From Aquimarina agarilytica ZC1 (GTDB lineage: Bacteria; Bacteroidota; Bacteroidia; Flavobacteriales; Flavobacteriaceae), in the NCBI RefSeq assembly GCF_000255455.1, contig NZ_JH621248.1:144178-207471 (forward strand): a stretch of DNA of 63,294 nt. Reading direction: 5' to 3'. The notes beneath the pieces are model-generated. The model made no database searches, had not been told where the DNA came from, and worked only from the letters and a program-made list of their open reading frames with translations. Position numbers and translations under genes: made by a program. Shown here in pieces: positions 17,042 to 25,914 of the stretch (within the stretch, counting starts at the first letter, position 1; every line of letters begins with the position of its first letter).

Positions 17042-18598
17042 TTAATCGACAATTAACTTCATCGATTTGGTATTAACTTTTACAAAATAAATACCAATCG
17101 ACAAATCATTAACATCAATTTGGTTATTACTATCAATTGTTTGGGATGCTATTACCGCACCAGAAGCATCGTGAATAATTGCAACATCACCTTCGGTAGT
17201 ATTTTTAATAGTCACTTTACTAGGTAAATTTACTGGATTTGGAAAAATAGAAATCTCAACAGCTTCGTTAGCTGTTTCTAAAATTTTATTTCCCGAAGTC
17301 TCTCCCCAATTAAAAGTTTCCCAACCTTGGACATTATCTGCAATAGCTGCCAACTCATTGGTTGCTAAATTTAGCCGCGCCTGTACGTATTTATTATTAA
17401 AGGCTTTTAAAGCTACCTTTCCATTACCTCTGGATTCCCAAGTAAAGGTTTCCCAACCTAATTTATTATTCGTATTCGCTAACATTTTACCCCCATCACT
17501 TATTCTTGCTTGTACGTATTTATTATTTGCTAGGGCTTTAAAATGTACTTTCCCATTTCCAGCGTTTTCTACTTTAAATTTTTCCCATTGTCCAATAGCA
17601 TTTCTATTGGCTCTTAGCGGCGCTCCCGAAATACCTCTTTCGGCTACCACATAACCTGCAGCTCCATTATTTGCTTTTAACCATATAGTTTTACCTATTG
17701 GAGCTCCAGAATTACCTCCTCCAGTTGGTGGCGGTGGCGGTGGGTTTCCTCCATTGGAAATACCATTCCCGATAAAGTTTCTCATTTTTTGAATATTCCC
17801 ATTCTCATCATTTCTAATAAGGTACCATATCATTCCACAATCTGAAATATCTGGCCTTCCTAATTTTCGCATTCTTGAATATATCCATCTCACATTTGCA
17901 TCACCACTATCGCGCATCCAATTCCAACTGTTCCAATCTCTGGCCCCATTTGGACCAGCTCTTTCCGTATTAAATCCGTTCTGACTATTTGGACTATTCT
18001 GATCTTTTATTTTAATAAATCGAGCGTTGGAAAAAGAATTTTTCATTTCATCCCAAGTCCAACCACTATGTGATTCTCCACCCGAAGGAGTATCGGAATG
18101 CCTATTATTCCATAAAGAATGTGAAATTAAAGTTACATGCTGCCTTTTATTGGCATTCGCTCTTGACATTCCTGTGCCGACTACCTGCATGGGACCTGCA
18201 CAAATTATAAATAAAGGGTTACTTGCACTCGAAGCATTAATCGCATCTCGCATAGCATTATAAGCATTCTCCACATTTGCTACGGCCTCAATAAATCTAG
18301 TATTTGAAAATCCCCAGCGGTTTCCACCCCCCACGGCACTTTCTCTCATTTCGGCTCGATCATTATTCTCACTACCCCAAATATGATCCGAGTATGTATA
18401 TAACACCAGACTATTTTGCAAACCCGCTTTGGCTAATAATGCTAAACTTGCTGCTGTTGCACCCCAATCATCATTATCGTGCATATTTCCATCTGAACTA
18501 ATGGCAATTCGACCTCGACTGAATGGTATTTGCGACCATGCAGGAGCAATAAGTACTGCCATTAAAAAGGCAATGGCAAAAAAATTAATTTTTTTCAT
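17042..18598 (-). CDS. Secreted nucleoside-hydrolase-like protein with fascin-like domain and T9SS tail
   Basis: 518 residues. Signal peptide 1-22 (ending APAWSQ); an N-terminal domain (about 25-280) opening with ISSDGNMHDNDDWGATAAS, whose Asp cluster resembles the calcium-binding start of the inosine/uridine nucleoside-hydrolase fold (DUF1593-like). I cannot name the substrate; neighbourhood with a beta-agarase hints at a polysaccharide-related role, but this is inference. After a Pro-rich linker comes a fascin-like beta-trefoil nearly identical to that of the agarase, then a T9SS sorting domain. Own terminator, so a separate transcription unit. Confidence 0.75.
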   Translation of the reverse strand: MKKINFFAIAFLMAVLIAPAWSQIPFSRGRIAISSDGNMHDNDDWGATAASLALLAKAGLQNSLVLYTYSDHIWGSENNDRAEMRESAVGGGNRWGFSNTRFIEAVANVENAYNAMRDAINASSASNPLFIICAGPMQVVGTGMSRANANKRQHVTLISHSLWNNRHSDTPSGGESHSGWTWDEMKNSFSNARFIKIKDQNSPNSQNGFNTERAGPNGARDWNSWNWMRDSGDANVRWIYSRMRKLGRPDISDCGMIWYLIRNDENGNIQKMRNFIGNGISNGGNPPPPPPTGGGNSGAPIGKTIWLKANNGAAGYVVAERGISGAPLRANRNAIGQWEKFKVENAGNGKVHFKALANNKYVQARISDGGKMLANTNNKLGWETFTWESRGNGKVALKAFNNKYVQARLNLATNELAAIADNVQGWETFNWGETSGNKILETANEAVEISIFPNPVNLPSKVTIKNTTEGDVAIIHDASGAVIASQTIDSNNQIDVNDLSIGIYFVKVNTKSMKLIVD

Positions 18599-18984
18599 AA
18601 TTTAAAGTTTTAAGATTAGTTGTTATTCAATTTTAAATAAAGCCCCTTAAGCTTCGTGGCCTTACTTATTCGTTTTTAATTAAATGCACAAAAACTCATC
18701 ACTGCTAATTAGGCAGTAATCGATAAAAAAATTTAAATACTAGGAATACGAAATTGAGTTTTTGATTTGAGGTTATATTGTGTTGATTAGTTATTAATTT
18801 ATTGAGCTTTATAAAATTAGTGAGTTTTTAAGCAGCAATATGTTAAATAACACAGCTGTTCGTTATACCTTGTATTTCAATCTATTAAATACTTTTTCAT
18901 TCTTACAAAACCCGTTTTCTAAACAATTTCCAGAACAATTACTTTTACCGTATTTATGGCTTTTGTAATTTAAAATTCCAACAA
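18599..18984. other. Intergenic region upstream of the nucleoside-hydrolase-like gene
   Basis: No convincing gene. A near-palindrome ACTGC-N7-GCAGT at 18701-18717 could be an operator, but there is only one copy. Confidence 0.3.
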
Positions 18985-19014
18985 GAAAACCCTCAAAAGA
19001 ATCTATTTTGAGGG
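18985..19014 (-). terminator. Terminator downstream of the SDR remnant
   Basis: Perfect stem CCCTCAAAA/TTTTGAGGG with a 7-base loop and a T-rich tail in the minus direction. Confidence 0.8.
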
Positions 19015-19079
19015 CACGCATTTTTTGTAAGAAGAATTGAATTACACTTAATTTTAAAACGTTAATACGATTACACCAG

Positions 19080-19394
19080 TTAAAAAATAACACTTTCAGC
19101 AATCTCTTTATTCGTTTCTAAGTCTTTTTGAACACTCTCTAATTTCATTCTTATTGTTACTAAAGGAATTTTCCCTAAAGGAAGTCGTAAACTTGGTTCA
19201 CTTTTGTATGTCAAATTAATAATAGCTTGAGCTGCTTTAATAGAATCTCCTTCTTGTTTCCCATGAACACTTTTTAGTTTTTCTCTAAATACTCCCGCAG
19301 TATTTTTATAATCCTCAATAACGCATTTAGCCTCGGGAAGTGAAGCACTTGCAAAATTAGTCCTAAAAGGTCCTGGTTGCACAATAGAAACATG
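19080..19394 (-). pseudogene. 3' fragment of a short-chain dehydrogenase gene
   Basis: The frame ending at 19080 encodes about 104 residues that look like the C-terminal third of an SDR oxidoreductase: VSIVQPGPFRTNF (the PG motif after the catalytic Tyr/Lys region) and a final substrate-loop segment. The Rossmann nucleotide-binding half (TGxxxGIG) and YxxxK site are absent. Immediately upstream the sequence switches to a Crp-like fragment, so the 5' part of the SDR gene was lost by deletion. Confidence 0.7.
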
Positions 19395-19629
19395 AATAGC
19401 AAAAGAAATGGTATGTTCCACGCCCTGCTGTCATAAAATAAGAACGAAAAGTGCCTTCCAACACATAGGTTTGATACAAACAAATGCTATTAGGTTTAAG
19501 TATCATCGCTTTTTTCTTGACTGTAGTCGTTTTTACAATAGCAGCAAACTCTTTCTCTTCGTTGGAAGTTAAATCAATATATCGTTTAATATTATTTAAA
19601 ATGTTATGACAATTTTCCAAATTAACCAT
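19395..19629 (-). pseudogene. 5' fragment of a Crp/Fnr-family regulator gene
   Basis: The first 66 codons from 19629 give a cyclic-nucleotide-binding-like N-terminus typical of Bacteroidota Crp/Fnr regulators (YVLEGTFRSYFM). Near 19430 the frame shifts; the continuing QGVEHTISFAI is read in another frame and then runs into the SDR fragment at about 19394. The helix-turn-helix part is missing. Crp/Fnr and SDR genes were presumably neighbours before a deletion fused them. Confidence 0.65.
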
Positions 19630-19640
19630 TAGTCATTAGG

Positions 19641-20108
19641 TTACCACTCACAAAAAGGTTGTGTTATTAACTTCGAATTGTAATATTTAACATCTCCAGT
19701 TACTTCCTCTCCTAACCAATTGGGCTTTTCATAAACTTCATTTTCATAGGACAACTCTACTTCTGCAACAAGCAGACCTTGATTGGCATCATAAAACTCA
19801 TCTACTTCAAAAATATGATCTCCAACAGGAACTTCATAGCGTGTTTTATGAATACTCCCTTTTTCGCACAAAGGCAATAAAGCCTCGGCTTCGGCAGCAG
19901 TAATTTGTTTTTCCCATTCAAAACGGGAAGTTCCACTAGTATTTCCCTTCCCCTTAATAGTCAAAAATCCTTTATCTCCTTTGATACGAATTCGCACACT
20001 ACGTTCGGGGTGACTATTTAAATAAGCTTGAACAATTTTTGTTTGTTTTGTTGCTTTATTTTTAAAATCCTCAGATTTTACAAGGAATTTGCGTTCAATT
20101 TCAAGCAT
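19641..20108 (-). CDS. CYTH domain protein (triphosphatase/adenylate-cyclase fold)
   Basis: 155 residues. Starts MLEIERKFLV, containing the ExExK motif that defines the CYTH fold; later RIRIKGD, FEWEKQI and VAEVELSYE supply the Arg/Lys/Glu residues lining the triphosphate tunnel. Short CYTH proteins of this type are usually inorganic triphosphatases or thiamine-triphosphatases. Follows tex by 21 bases and is probably co-transcribed with it. Confidence 0.92.
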   Translation of the reverse strand: MLEIERKFLVKSEDFKNKATKQTKIVQAYLNSHPERSVRIRIKGDKGFLTIKGKGNTSGTSRFEWEKQITAAEAEALLPLCEKGSIHKTRYEVPVGDHIFEVDEFYDANQGLLVAEVELSYENEVYEKPNWLGEEVTGDVKYYNSKLITQPFCEW

Positions 20109-20129
20109 CTATTTATAGTATAATTAGTA

Positions 20130-22280
20130 TTAATCAATCAACGAAAGTTGAATACGCTTTCGACTTTCATCAACCTCAACAACCGTTACTGTAAGCTGCT
20201 GATTCAGCTTCACAATTTCATTAGGGTCCTTTACAAACTGATTCGCTAATTTGGACACATGAATTAAACCACTCTCTTTAATTCCAATATCCACAAAACA
20301 TCCAAAATTAGTTATGTTATTTACTATTCCCGGTAATTTCATTCCTGCTTTTAGGTCCGAAATACTACGAATACTTTCATCAAATTGAAACACTTTTAAT
20401 TGCGCTCTAGGATCCAATCCAGGCTTTTTTAATTCTTTTACAATATCATTTAATGTAGGCAAACCTACCTCATCATTTACATAACTACTTAATGGAATGG
20501 AATCCACAAGGCTTGTATTTCCAATCAAGTCATTTAGCGTTACTTTAAGATCTTTTGCCATTTGACTCACTAAAGCATACCGCTCTGGGTGAATTGCTGA
20601 ATTGTCCAAAGCATGTTCTCCATTTTTTATACGTAAAAAAGCGGCTCCTTGCTCAAAAGCTTTAGCACCTAATCCTTTTACTTTTTTTAGTGCTTTTCGC
20701 GAAGAAATCCCTTCACTTTCTGTTCGAAAGGCTATAATATTGCTCGCTAATTTAGGACCAATTCCCGAAACATAACTTAATAAGGATTCACTTGCCGTAT
20801 TTACATTAATCCCCACGGCATTTACACAATGTGCCACAGTAGTATCTAATTCCTGCTTTAATAATTGCTGATTTACATCATGCTGGTATTGCCCAATTCC
20901 TAAGGATTTAGGATCTATTTTAACTAACTCCGCTAAAGGGTCGGCCAAGCGCCTTCCAATAGAAACAGCTCCTCGAACGGTAACATCATAATCTGGAAAT
21001 TCTGCCCTAGCAATTGGCGAAGCCGAATAAATAGAGGCGCCACTCTCATTAACCATAAACACTTTAATATCGGAGGTAAATGGAATTTTACGTACAAAAT
21101 ATTCTGTTTCTCGAGCGGCTGTTCCATTACCTACTGCTATAGCTTCAATTTTATAGGCATTGACTAAGCTTTTTACTTTTTTTATGGCCTCATTAAATTT
21201 ACTTTGTGGTGGATGTGGGTAAATAGTTTCATTATGAACTAATTTCCCTTGAGCATCTAAACATACTAATTTACACCCCGATTTAAATCCCGGATCTAAA
21301 GCCAAAATACGTTTTTCTCCCAAAGGAGCAGCTAACAATAATTGCTTTAAGTTTTCGGAAAAAACATGTACTGCTGCTTCATCAGCTTTTTGTTTGGCTA
21401 ATTGTAAGGTTTCATTAGCAATTGCTGGAGCTAATAATCTTGTATAACTATCAGCCACCGCTTCAAAAATAATATCGGTGCAACTTTCATTGCTAGACGT
21501 AACAAAAAATCGATCAATATGATCAAGTGCCTCTTCTTTATCTACACTTATTTTTAAGCGAACTACACCTTCTTTTTCCGCTCTAAGCATAGCCAACAAT
21601 CGGTGTGACGGACAACGGGATAACAATTCACTACTATCAAAATAAGCTTCATAAACCAAAGACTCCTTTTCAGTTTCTTTACCTTTAACAACTTTTGTTG
21701 CTATGGTTGCTTTTCGCTGAAATAACCTCCGTAGCGAATTTCGAGTGGCGGTGTGCTCACTCACCCACTCCGCAATAATATGACTTGCTCCTGCTAAAGC
21801 TTCTTTTTCTGAGGTTATTGTTCCTTTTATAAACTGAGCCGCCTTATACATAATATCATGCTCTCGCTGCGCCATTATAATTTTTGCCAAAGGCTCCAAT
21901 CCGGCTTGTTTGGCTATAGTTGCTTTGGTTTGTCGCTTCTTTTTAAAGGGCAAATAAATATCCTCGACAGCAGTTATATTTTCTGCCGAAGCTATAGTTG
22001 ATTTTAATTGATCTGTTAAAACACCTTGCTCTCCTAATGCTTTTACAATGGTTTCTTTTCTCTTTTTAAGTGCTTGGAATGCTTCCCAATTCTTTTTTAT
22101 TGATTCAATGGCCACCTCATCCAAATTCCCTGTAGCCTCTTTTCGGTAACGAGAAATAAAAGGCACTGTACCACCTTCATTTAGTAATTGCAAGGTGTTT
22201 TTCACATGTCTCTCTGCCAATGATGTGGCTTTAGAAACATAAGCTAATTCGGATATACTTTTAGTGTTGCTTGAATTCAA
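20130..22280 (-). CDS. tex: Tex-family RNA-binding transcription accessory protein
   Basis: 716 residues, full family length. Recognisable parts: N-terminal helical region with VPFISRYRKEATGNLDE, a YqgF/RNase H-like domain starting ILALDPGFKSGCKLVCLD (about residue 325), helix-hairpin-helix segments (LLSYVSGIGPKLASNI, about 500) and a C-terminal S1 RNA-binding domain (about 645-716, GCFVDIGIKESGLIHVSKL). Tex binds RNA and affects transcription. The only in-frame initiation codon near the conserved N-terminus is TTG at 22280, with an in-frame stop just upstream, so a TTG start is likely. Confidence 0.95.
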   Translation of the reverse strand: MNSSNTKSISELAYVSKATSLAERHVKNTLQLLNEGGTVPFISRYRKEATGNLDEVAIESIKKNWEAFQALKKRKETIVKALGEQGVLTDQLKSTIASAENITAVEDIYLPFKKKRQTKATIAKQAGLEPLAKIIMAQREHDIMYKAAQFIKGTITSEKEALAGASHIIAEWVSEHTATRNSLRRLFQRKATIATKVVKGKETEKESLVYEAYFDSSELLSRCPSHRLLAMLRAEKEGVVRLKISVDKEEALDHIDRFFVTSSNESCTDIIFEAVADSYTRLLAPAIANETLQLAKQKADEAAVHVFSENLKQLLLAAPLGEKRILALDPGFKSGCKLVCLDAQGKLVHNETIYPHPPQSKFNEAIKKVKSLVNAYKIEAIAVGNGTAARETEYFVRKIPFTSDIKVFMVNESGASIYSASPIARAEFPDYDVTVRGAVSIGRRLADPLAELVKIDPKSLGIGQYQHDVNQQLLKQELDTTVAHCVNAVGINVNTASESLLSYVSGIGPKLASNIIAFRTESEGISSRKALKKVKGLGAKAFEQGAAFLRIKNGEHALDNSAIHPERYALVSQMAKDLKVTLNDLIGNTSLVDSIPLSSYVNDEVGLPTLNDIVKELKKPGLDPRAQLKVFQFDESIRSISDLKAGMKLPGIVNNITNFGCFVDIGIKESGLIHVSKLANQFVKDPNEIVKLNQQLTVTVVEVDESRKRIQLSLID

Positions 22281-22309
22281 TGGATATTATTTTAAGTCTT
22301 TTTCCAGAT

Positions 22310-22317
22310 CAAATTTA
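22310..22317 (-). promoter_or_regulatory. tex -7 promoter element
   Basis: TAAATTTG on the minus strand fits TAnnTTTG, about 30 bases upstream of the TTG start. Confidence 0.5.
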
Positions 22318-22475
22318 GCAATCCCCTTGAAACTCTACATTGAGAAAAACAAAAAATAATTAACAAGCTCACAAACTACATTTCAAAACAAACCTTTAAA
22401 TGAAACTCTATAAACTGTAAGTGACATAATTTCGGTTATCACTGGAAGTCACCATTTTTTTAAACATCGATTTTT

Positions 22476-22553
22476 GCTATTAGCTAATAGCCATTGGCTA
22501 TTAGCACTTTGATAAATGTATAAAAATAGCTAAAAGCTAACTGCCAATAGTAC
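22476..22553. repeat. Paired heptad repeat upstream of tex
   Basis: Two arms with a 7-base period (units such as GCTAATA, GCCAATG on the minus strand, and AGCTAAA, AGCTAAC on the plus strand) face each other around a 20-base centre. In the direction of transcription the order is left arm GGCAGTT type, centre, right arm GCTAATA type, as at the thi and suf junctions. The rest of the 22318-22635 gap shows no gene. Confidence 0.75.
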
Positions 22554-22635
22554 TATTTTTAGAAGCTTAAAGCGAAATGAACTAAAACGCATGGTTTTAA
22601 CTACTCCTAAGCCCAATAAAGGTTAAAGGATATTT

Positions 22636-23583
22636 TTAATTCTTAATAATTTGTTCAATATGTATCATTCCATTTGTAATTACTCGAAGTATATACGTCC
22701 CCTGACTTAATAGTGAAATATCCAATTCCTTTTCGCCACTTGTTGTTAATTGAACAACCCCCTCCATACTTAACAGCTCCGTTTGAATAATTTCTTGAGT
22801 TGAATTTATGCTCAACTTGCCAGAAGTAGGATTAGGATATACAGAAAGTTCAACTATATCAATTACATGATCTTGAATACCTAAAGTAGCTATAATATTA
22901 ACATTTCCAAACGAATTAGGTATTCCCATTGGAAAAGAAAAATCACCTAACGTCCAATTATTTATATCATTTATCATTAATGAACATGAATCAATAGTTC
23001 CTTCACAATTAGTTAAACCCGAATAAAAACCTCCATTATTGACAACAAAAGCAGTTTCACCTTTTTTTAATCCTGTTCCCGATAATGTTGCATCAGCTAC
23101 ACTTAAAGATTCATCTTCGCCTATGAATGACAAAAAAACCTCTGGATTGTCCCTTGTTCCTATATAAGCATAAATTTGATCATCGGGCGTTAATACAAAA
23201 CCTGCATTATCTTCTGTAGCTATCCCCAGAGAAGCCGAAATTGGAAAGCCTGTATTGTTACTAGGATTAATAATCGTAATTACTGTCCCAGATTCAATTA
23301 CCAGACCTGTATTATTTTCCCAAAGTACTTGACCTTCTCTATTGGCACTATCAAAACTACTCCCAGTCCATTCCTCATCATCAAACCTTATTTTTGTTCC
23401 AATGGGGCAATCATCTAAAAACAAAAACGAAAAACCTTCGTTATTCCCAGATGCACCGTTAAAAAAATATCCTACAAAGGCTATATCCCCTGGGTCATCT
23501 ATAATTCCATCCTGAATTTGAGCATTACTGCTAAAAGAAAAGTGTAAACATAAAAGTATAGACCAAAAAAAATTGATTTTCAT
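22636..23583 (-). CDS. T9SS-exported protein of unknown function
   Basis: 315 residues: signal peptide 1-21 (MKINFFWSILLCLHFSFSSN), a central beta-rich domain (about 25-235) with DIAFVGYFFNGASGN and RFDDEEWTG stretches resembling surface lamin-tail-like or cell-surface beta-domains, and a C-terminal T9SS type A sorting domain (SVYPNPTSGKLSI to HIEQIIKN). The start at 23583 gives the signal peptide; an upstream ATG at 23634 does not. Function unknown. Confidence 0.78.
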   Translation of the reverse strand: MKINFFWSILLCLHFSFSSNAQIQDGIIDDPGDIAFVGYFFNGASGNNEGFSFLFLDDCPIGTKIRFDDEEWTGSSFDSANREGQVLWENNTGLVIESGTVITIINPSNNTGFPISASLGIATEDNAGFVLTPDDQIYAYIGTRDNPEVFLSFIGEDESLSVADATLSGTGLKKGETAFVVNNGGFYSGLTNCEGTIDSCSLMINDINNWTLGDFSFPMGIPNSFGNVNIIATLGIQDHVIDIVELSVYPNPTSGKLSINSTQEIIQTELLSMEGVVQLTTSGEKELDISLLSQGTYILRVITNGMIHIEQIIKN

Positions 23584-23972
23584 AGTTATTGTGTAAAAAG
23601 TTGGTACCATAAATCTAAAGATTATCCGACACACATAAACAACACATGATCAATTAATTAGTGAATGACATTTATAAATTAGTAAAGCATCCGCTTTTAT
23701 GAGTAAGGCTGTAAAAGTCAAAAAATGTTGATCGACAAAATGCCAATTTCCACACATCAAATACAAACATCCCCACATAAAGTGTAGAACTTTTCTACAC
23801 TTATCCACACTTTCCCCAAATTAAATAAACTACAAAAAGAGTGACAAAAATCACATAATCTCAGTAATAGCAACGTTTTAAAGCGTTTTAAACCTTCATT
23901 AAAAATAATGGCACAACTATTTCAATACTCTTAATACTCAAAGTTATTTACACAAGATTAAAATATAGACTC
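23584..23972. promoter_or_regulatory. Intergenic region with palindrome and DnaA-box-like site
   Basis: Divergent gap between two genes. It holds a perfect 10-bp inverted repeat AAGTGTAGAA-N3-TTCTACACTT (23780-23802), overlapping a sequence identical to the consensus DnaA box TTATCCACA (23801-23809), with two weaker CCACA motifs within 60 bases upstream. It may be an operator region; nothing else is seen. Confidence 0.4.
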
Positions 23973-24293
23973 ATGAAAAACTTAAAATTAACAGCTCTTG
24001 CAGCTATCGTCGCTTTCTCAACACAAGTGTTTGCAGCAAATTTTTCAGTGCAGTCAACAACAAATAATGGCATCGAACTAGTAAGCGAAGATTTCTTAGA
24101 AATTGACGTGGCTACGTTACCAAAGTTAGTTGTTGAAGCAGTGCAGAAGGAGCATGAAGGAGCTACTATTTCCAAAGCGTTTGTAAATCAAGATGGCGCA
24201 TACAAGTTGGTTCTTGATACAAAAAATGAAGATTCTGCCATCGTATATGCTAACGCTAAAGGAGAGTGGTTAGACATGGAAGACAAACATTAA
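23973..24293 (+). CDS. Small exported PepSY-like protein
   Basis: 106 residues: signal peptide (MKNLKLTALAAIVAFSTQVF, cleaved near AAN) and an 80-residue domain with LPKLVVEAVQKEHEGATISKAF and YKLVLDTKNED, resembling PepSY-like/DUF2874 periplasmic domains. Function not known. It stands alone, with a terminator-like hairpin downstream and a regulator gene 250 bases further on. Confidence 0.75.
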   Translation: MKNLKLTALAAIVAFSTQVFAANFSVQSTTNNGIELVSEDFLEIDVATLPKLVVEAVQKEHEGATISKAFVNQDGAYKLVLDTKNEDSAIVYANAKGEWLDMEDKH

Positions 24294-24390
24294 TAGTCTT
24301 CTATTGTTTTCGAACGATATCAAACCTAAAATCACTTACTGACCAAAGACGTGTTTTTTAGGTATGATATAGTTTATATGTTTAGTTCGG

Positions 24391-24422
24391 TTAGGTCGTT
24401 CAAGTTATTGAACGGCCTTACT
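24391..24422 (+). terminator. Terminator-like hairpin after the PepSY-like gene
   Basis: Stem GGTCGTTCAA/TTGAACGGCC (one mismatch) with a 4-base loop, followed by a T-rich stretch. It lies about 100 bases after the stop. Confidence 0.65.
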
Positions 24423-24546
24423 TATTATAATATTGTCTACTTCTTTAAAAATAATAAACTACACAAAATTAATGCGCAAAAAATACTATCTTGAATTTTA
24501 TTTAGAAATCCAACACCAATAACACAATTGGACGCTTAAAATTTAT

Positions 24547-25905
24547 ATGAAGTCTAAGCATATTTTAATAGTAGAAGATGACATTTCTTTTAGTAATTTA
24601 TTAGAAACTTTTTTAACCAAAAAAGGATTCCAAGTACATATTGCGGCATCATTTGAACAAGCAAAAAAAGAACTTTTACAACATAAAATTGATTTGGTTT
24701 TATCGGATATGCGCTTACCCGATAGTAATGATTTAGAAATTATACCTGCAGTAAAAAAAGAGAGTAATGCGAGTATTGTGATGATGACAAGCTATGCCGA
24801 AATTAACTTAGCTGTTAATGCCATTAAACTAGGAGCAATTGATTACCTTGAAAAACCTATTCAACCAACGGTACTGCTTTCTGTAATTGAAAAAGCGCTA
24901 AACACAAAAACGACTCCAACTACAGCTAAGCAAAATAGTCCTGCAAAAGAAAGTACAGCTACTACCCTTCCTAGTAAATTTATAAAGGGAACAAGTCCTG
25001 CTTCAAAAAAATTACATGAATACATAGAACTTGTTGCTCCCACACCCATGTCCGTTTTAATTATAGGTGAAAGCGGAACTGGAAAAGAAAATATTGCTAA
25101 AACCATTCACGATCTCAGCTCTAGGTCAAACAAACCTTTTGTTCCTGTTGATTGTGGTGCCATCCCTAAAGAAATTGCTTCAAGTGAGTTTTTTGGACAC
25201 ATTAAAGGTTCATTTACTGGTGCACTTTCGGACAAAAAAGGCCATTTTAGCACTGCAAATGGCGGCACCTTATTTTTGGATGAAATTGGTAATTTAAGTT
25301 ATGAACTGCAAGTCCAATTATTACGTGCTATTCAGGAACGAAAAATTAGGCCCATCGGTAGCCAAACCGAAATTAATGTTGATATCCGTATTATAGCAGC
25401 AACAAATAGTGATTTAACTAAGGAGGCTGAAAAAGGAAATTTTAGAGAAGACCTACTGCATAGGCTTAATGAATTTTCTATACTTGTCCCATCACTAAAA
25501 GATAGGCACGAAGATTTGTCTCTTTTTGCGAATTCATTTATAGAAAAATCAAATATTGATTTAGGAAAAAACTGTATAGGCTTAGATGATGAAACTCATG
25601 AAGCTTTAAAAAAATACAATTGGCCAGGTAATTTACGAGAGCTACAAAATGTGATTAAACGCGCAGTATTACTTTCTACAAATAATCAACCCATACACGT
25701 AAACACGTTACCAGAACATATTAAATCATTCAAGACCACCACAGAAACACTACCTCCATTACAAAGTTCCGAAAATGAAACAGTATTAATTGAACGTGCC
25801 TTAAAACTTACTAATGGCAACAAGGCAAAAGCTGCAAAATTACTTAAAATTGATCGTAAAACTTTATATAACAAGTTGAAACGCTATAATATTAATTTGA
25901 ATTAG
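24547..25905 (+). CDS. Sigma-54-dependent response regulator (NtrC family)
   Basis: 452 residues: receiver domain 1-120 with phospho-acceptor D54 (LVLSDMRLPDS), AAA+ sigma-54-interaction domain about 145-385 with Walker A GESGTGKE (174-181), Walker B TLFLDE (241-246), and a Fis-type helix-turn-helix at the end (NKAKAAKLLKIDRKTLYNKL). The sigma-54 contact loop reads GSFTGA (221-226) rather than the usual GAFTGA. It converges with a HK-REC-HPt hybrid kinase whose stop codon is nine bases away, so that kinase is its likely phosphate donor. Confidence 0.96.
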   Translation: MKSKHILIVEDDISFSNLLETFLTKKGFQVHIAASFEQAKKELLQHKIDLVLSDMRLPDSNDLEIIPAVKKESNASIVMMTSYAEINLAVNAIKLGAIDYLEKPIQPTVLLSVIEKALNTKTTPTTAKQNSPAKESTATTLPSKFIKGTSPASKKLHEYIELVAPTPMSVLIIGESGTGKENIAKTIHDLSSRSNKPFVPVDCGAIPKEIASSEFFGHIKGSFTGALSDKKGHFSTANGGTLFLDEIGNLSYELQVQLLRAIQERKIRPIGSQTEINVDIRIIAATNSDLTKEAEKGNFREDLLHRLNEFSILVPSLKDRHEDLSLFANSFIEKSNIDLGKNCIGLDDETHEALKKYNWPGNLRELQNVIKRAVLLSTNNQPIHVNTLPEHIKSFKTTTETLPPLQSSENETVLIERALKLTNGNKAKAAKLLKIDRKTLYNKLKRYNINLN

Positions 25906-25914
25906 CTATTTTTT

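Noticed and set aside
18863..19102. 79-codon minus-strand frame with a Cys-rich C-terminus
   Set aside because: It runs through the terminator hairpin at 18985-19014 and has no recognisable start region or homology; probably chance, though the CSGNCLENGFC stretch is curious.
23584..23972. Chromosomal replication origin
   Set aside because: Only one perfect DnaA box, no box cluster with an AT-rich unwinding element, and no dnaA or other origin-linked genes nearby.
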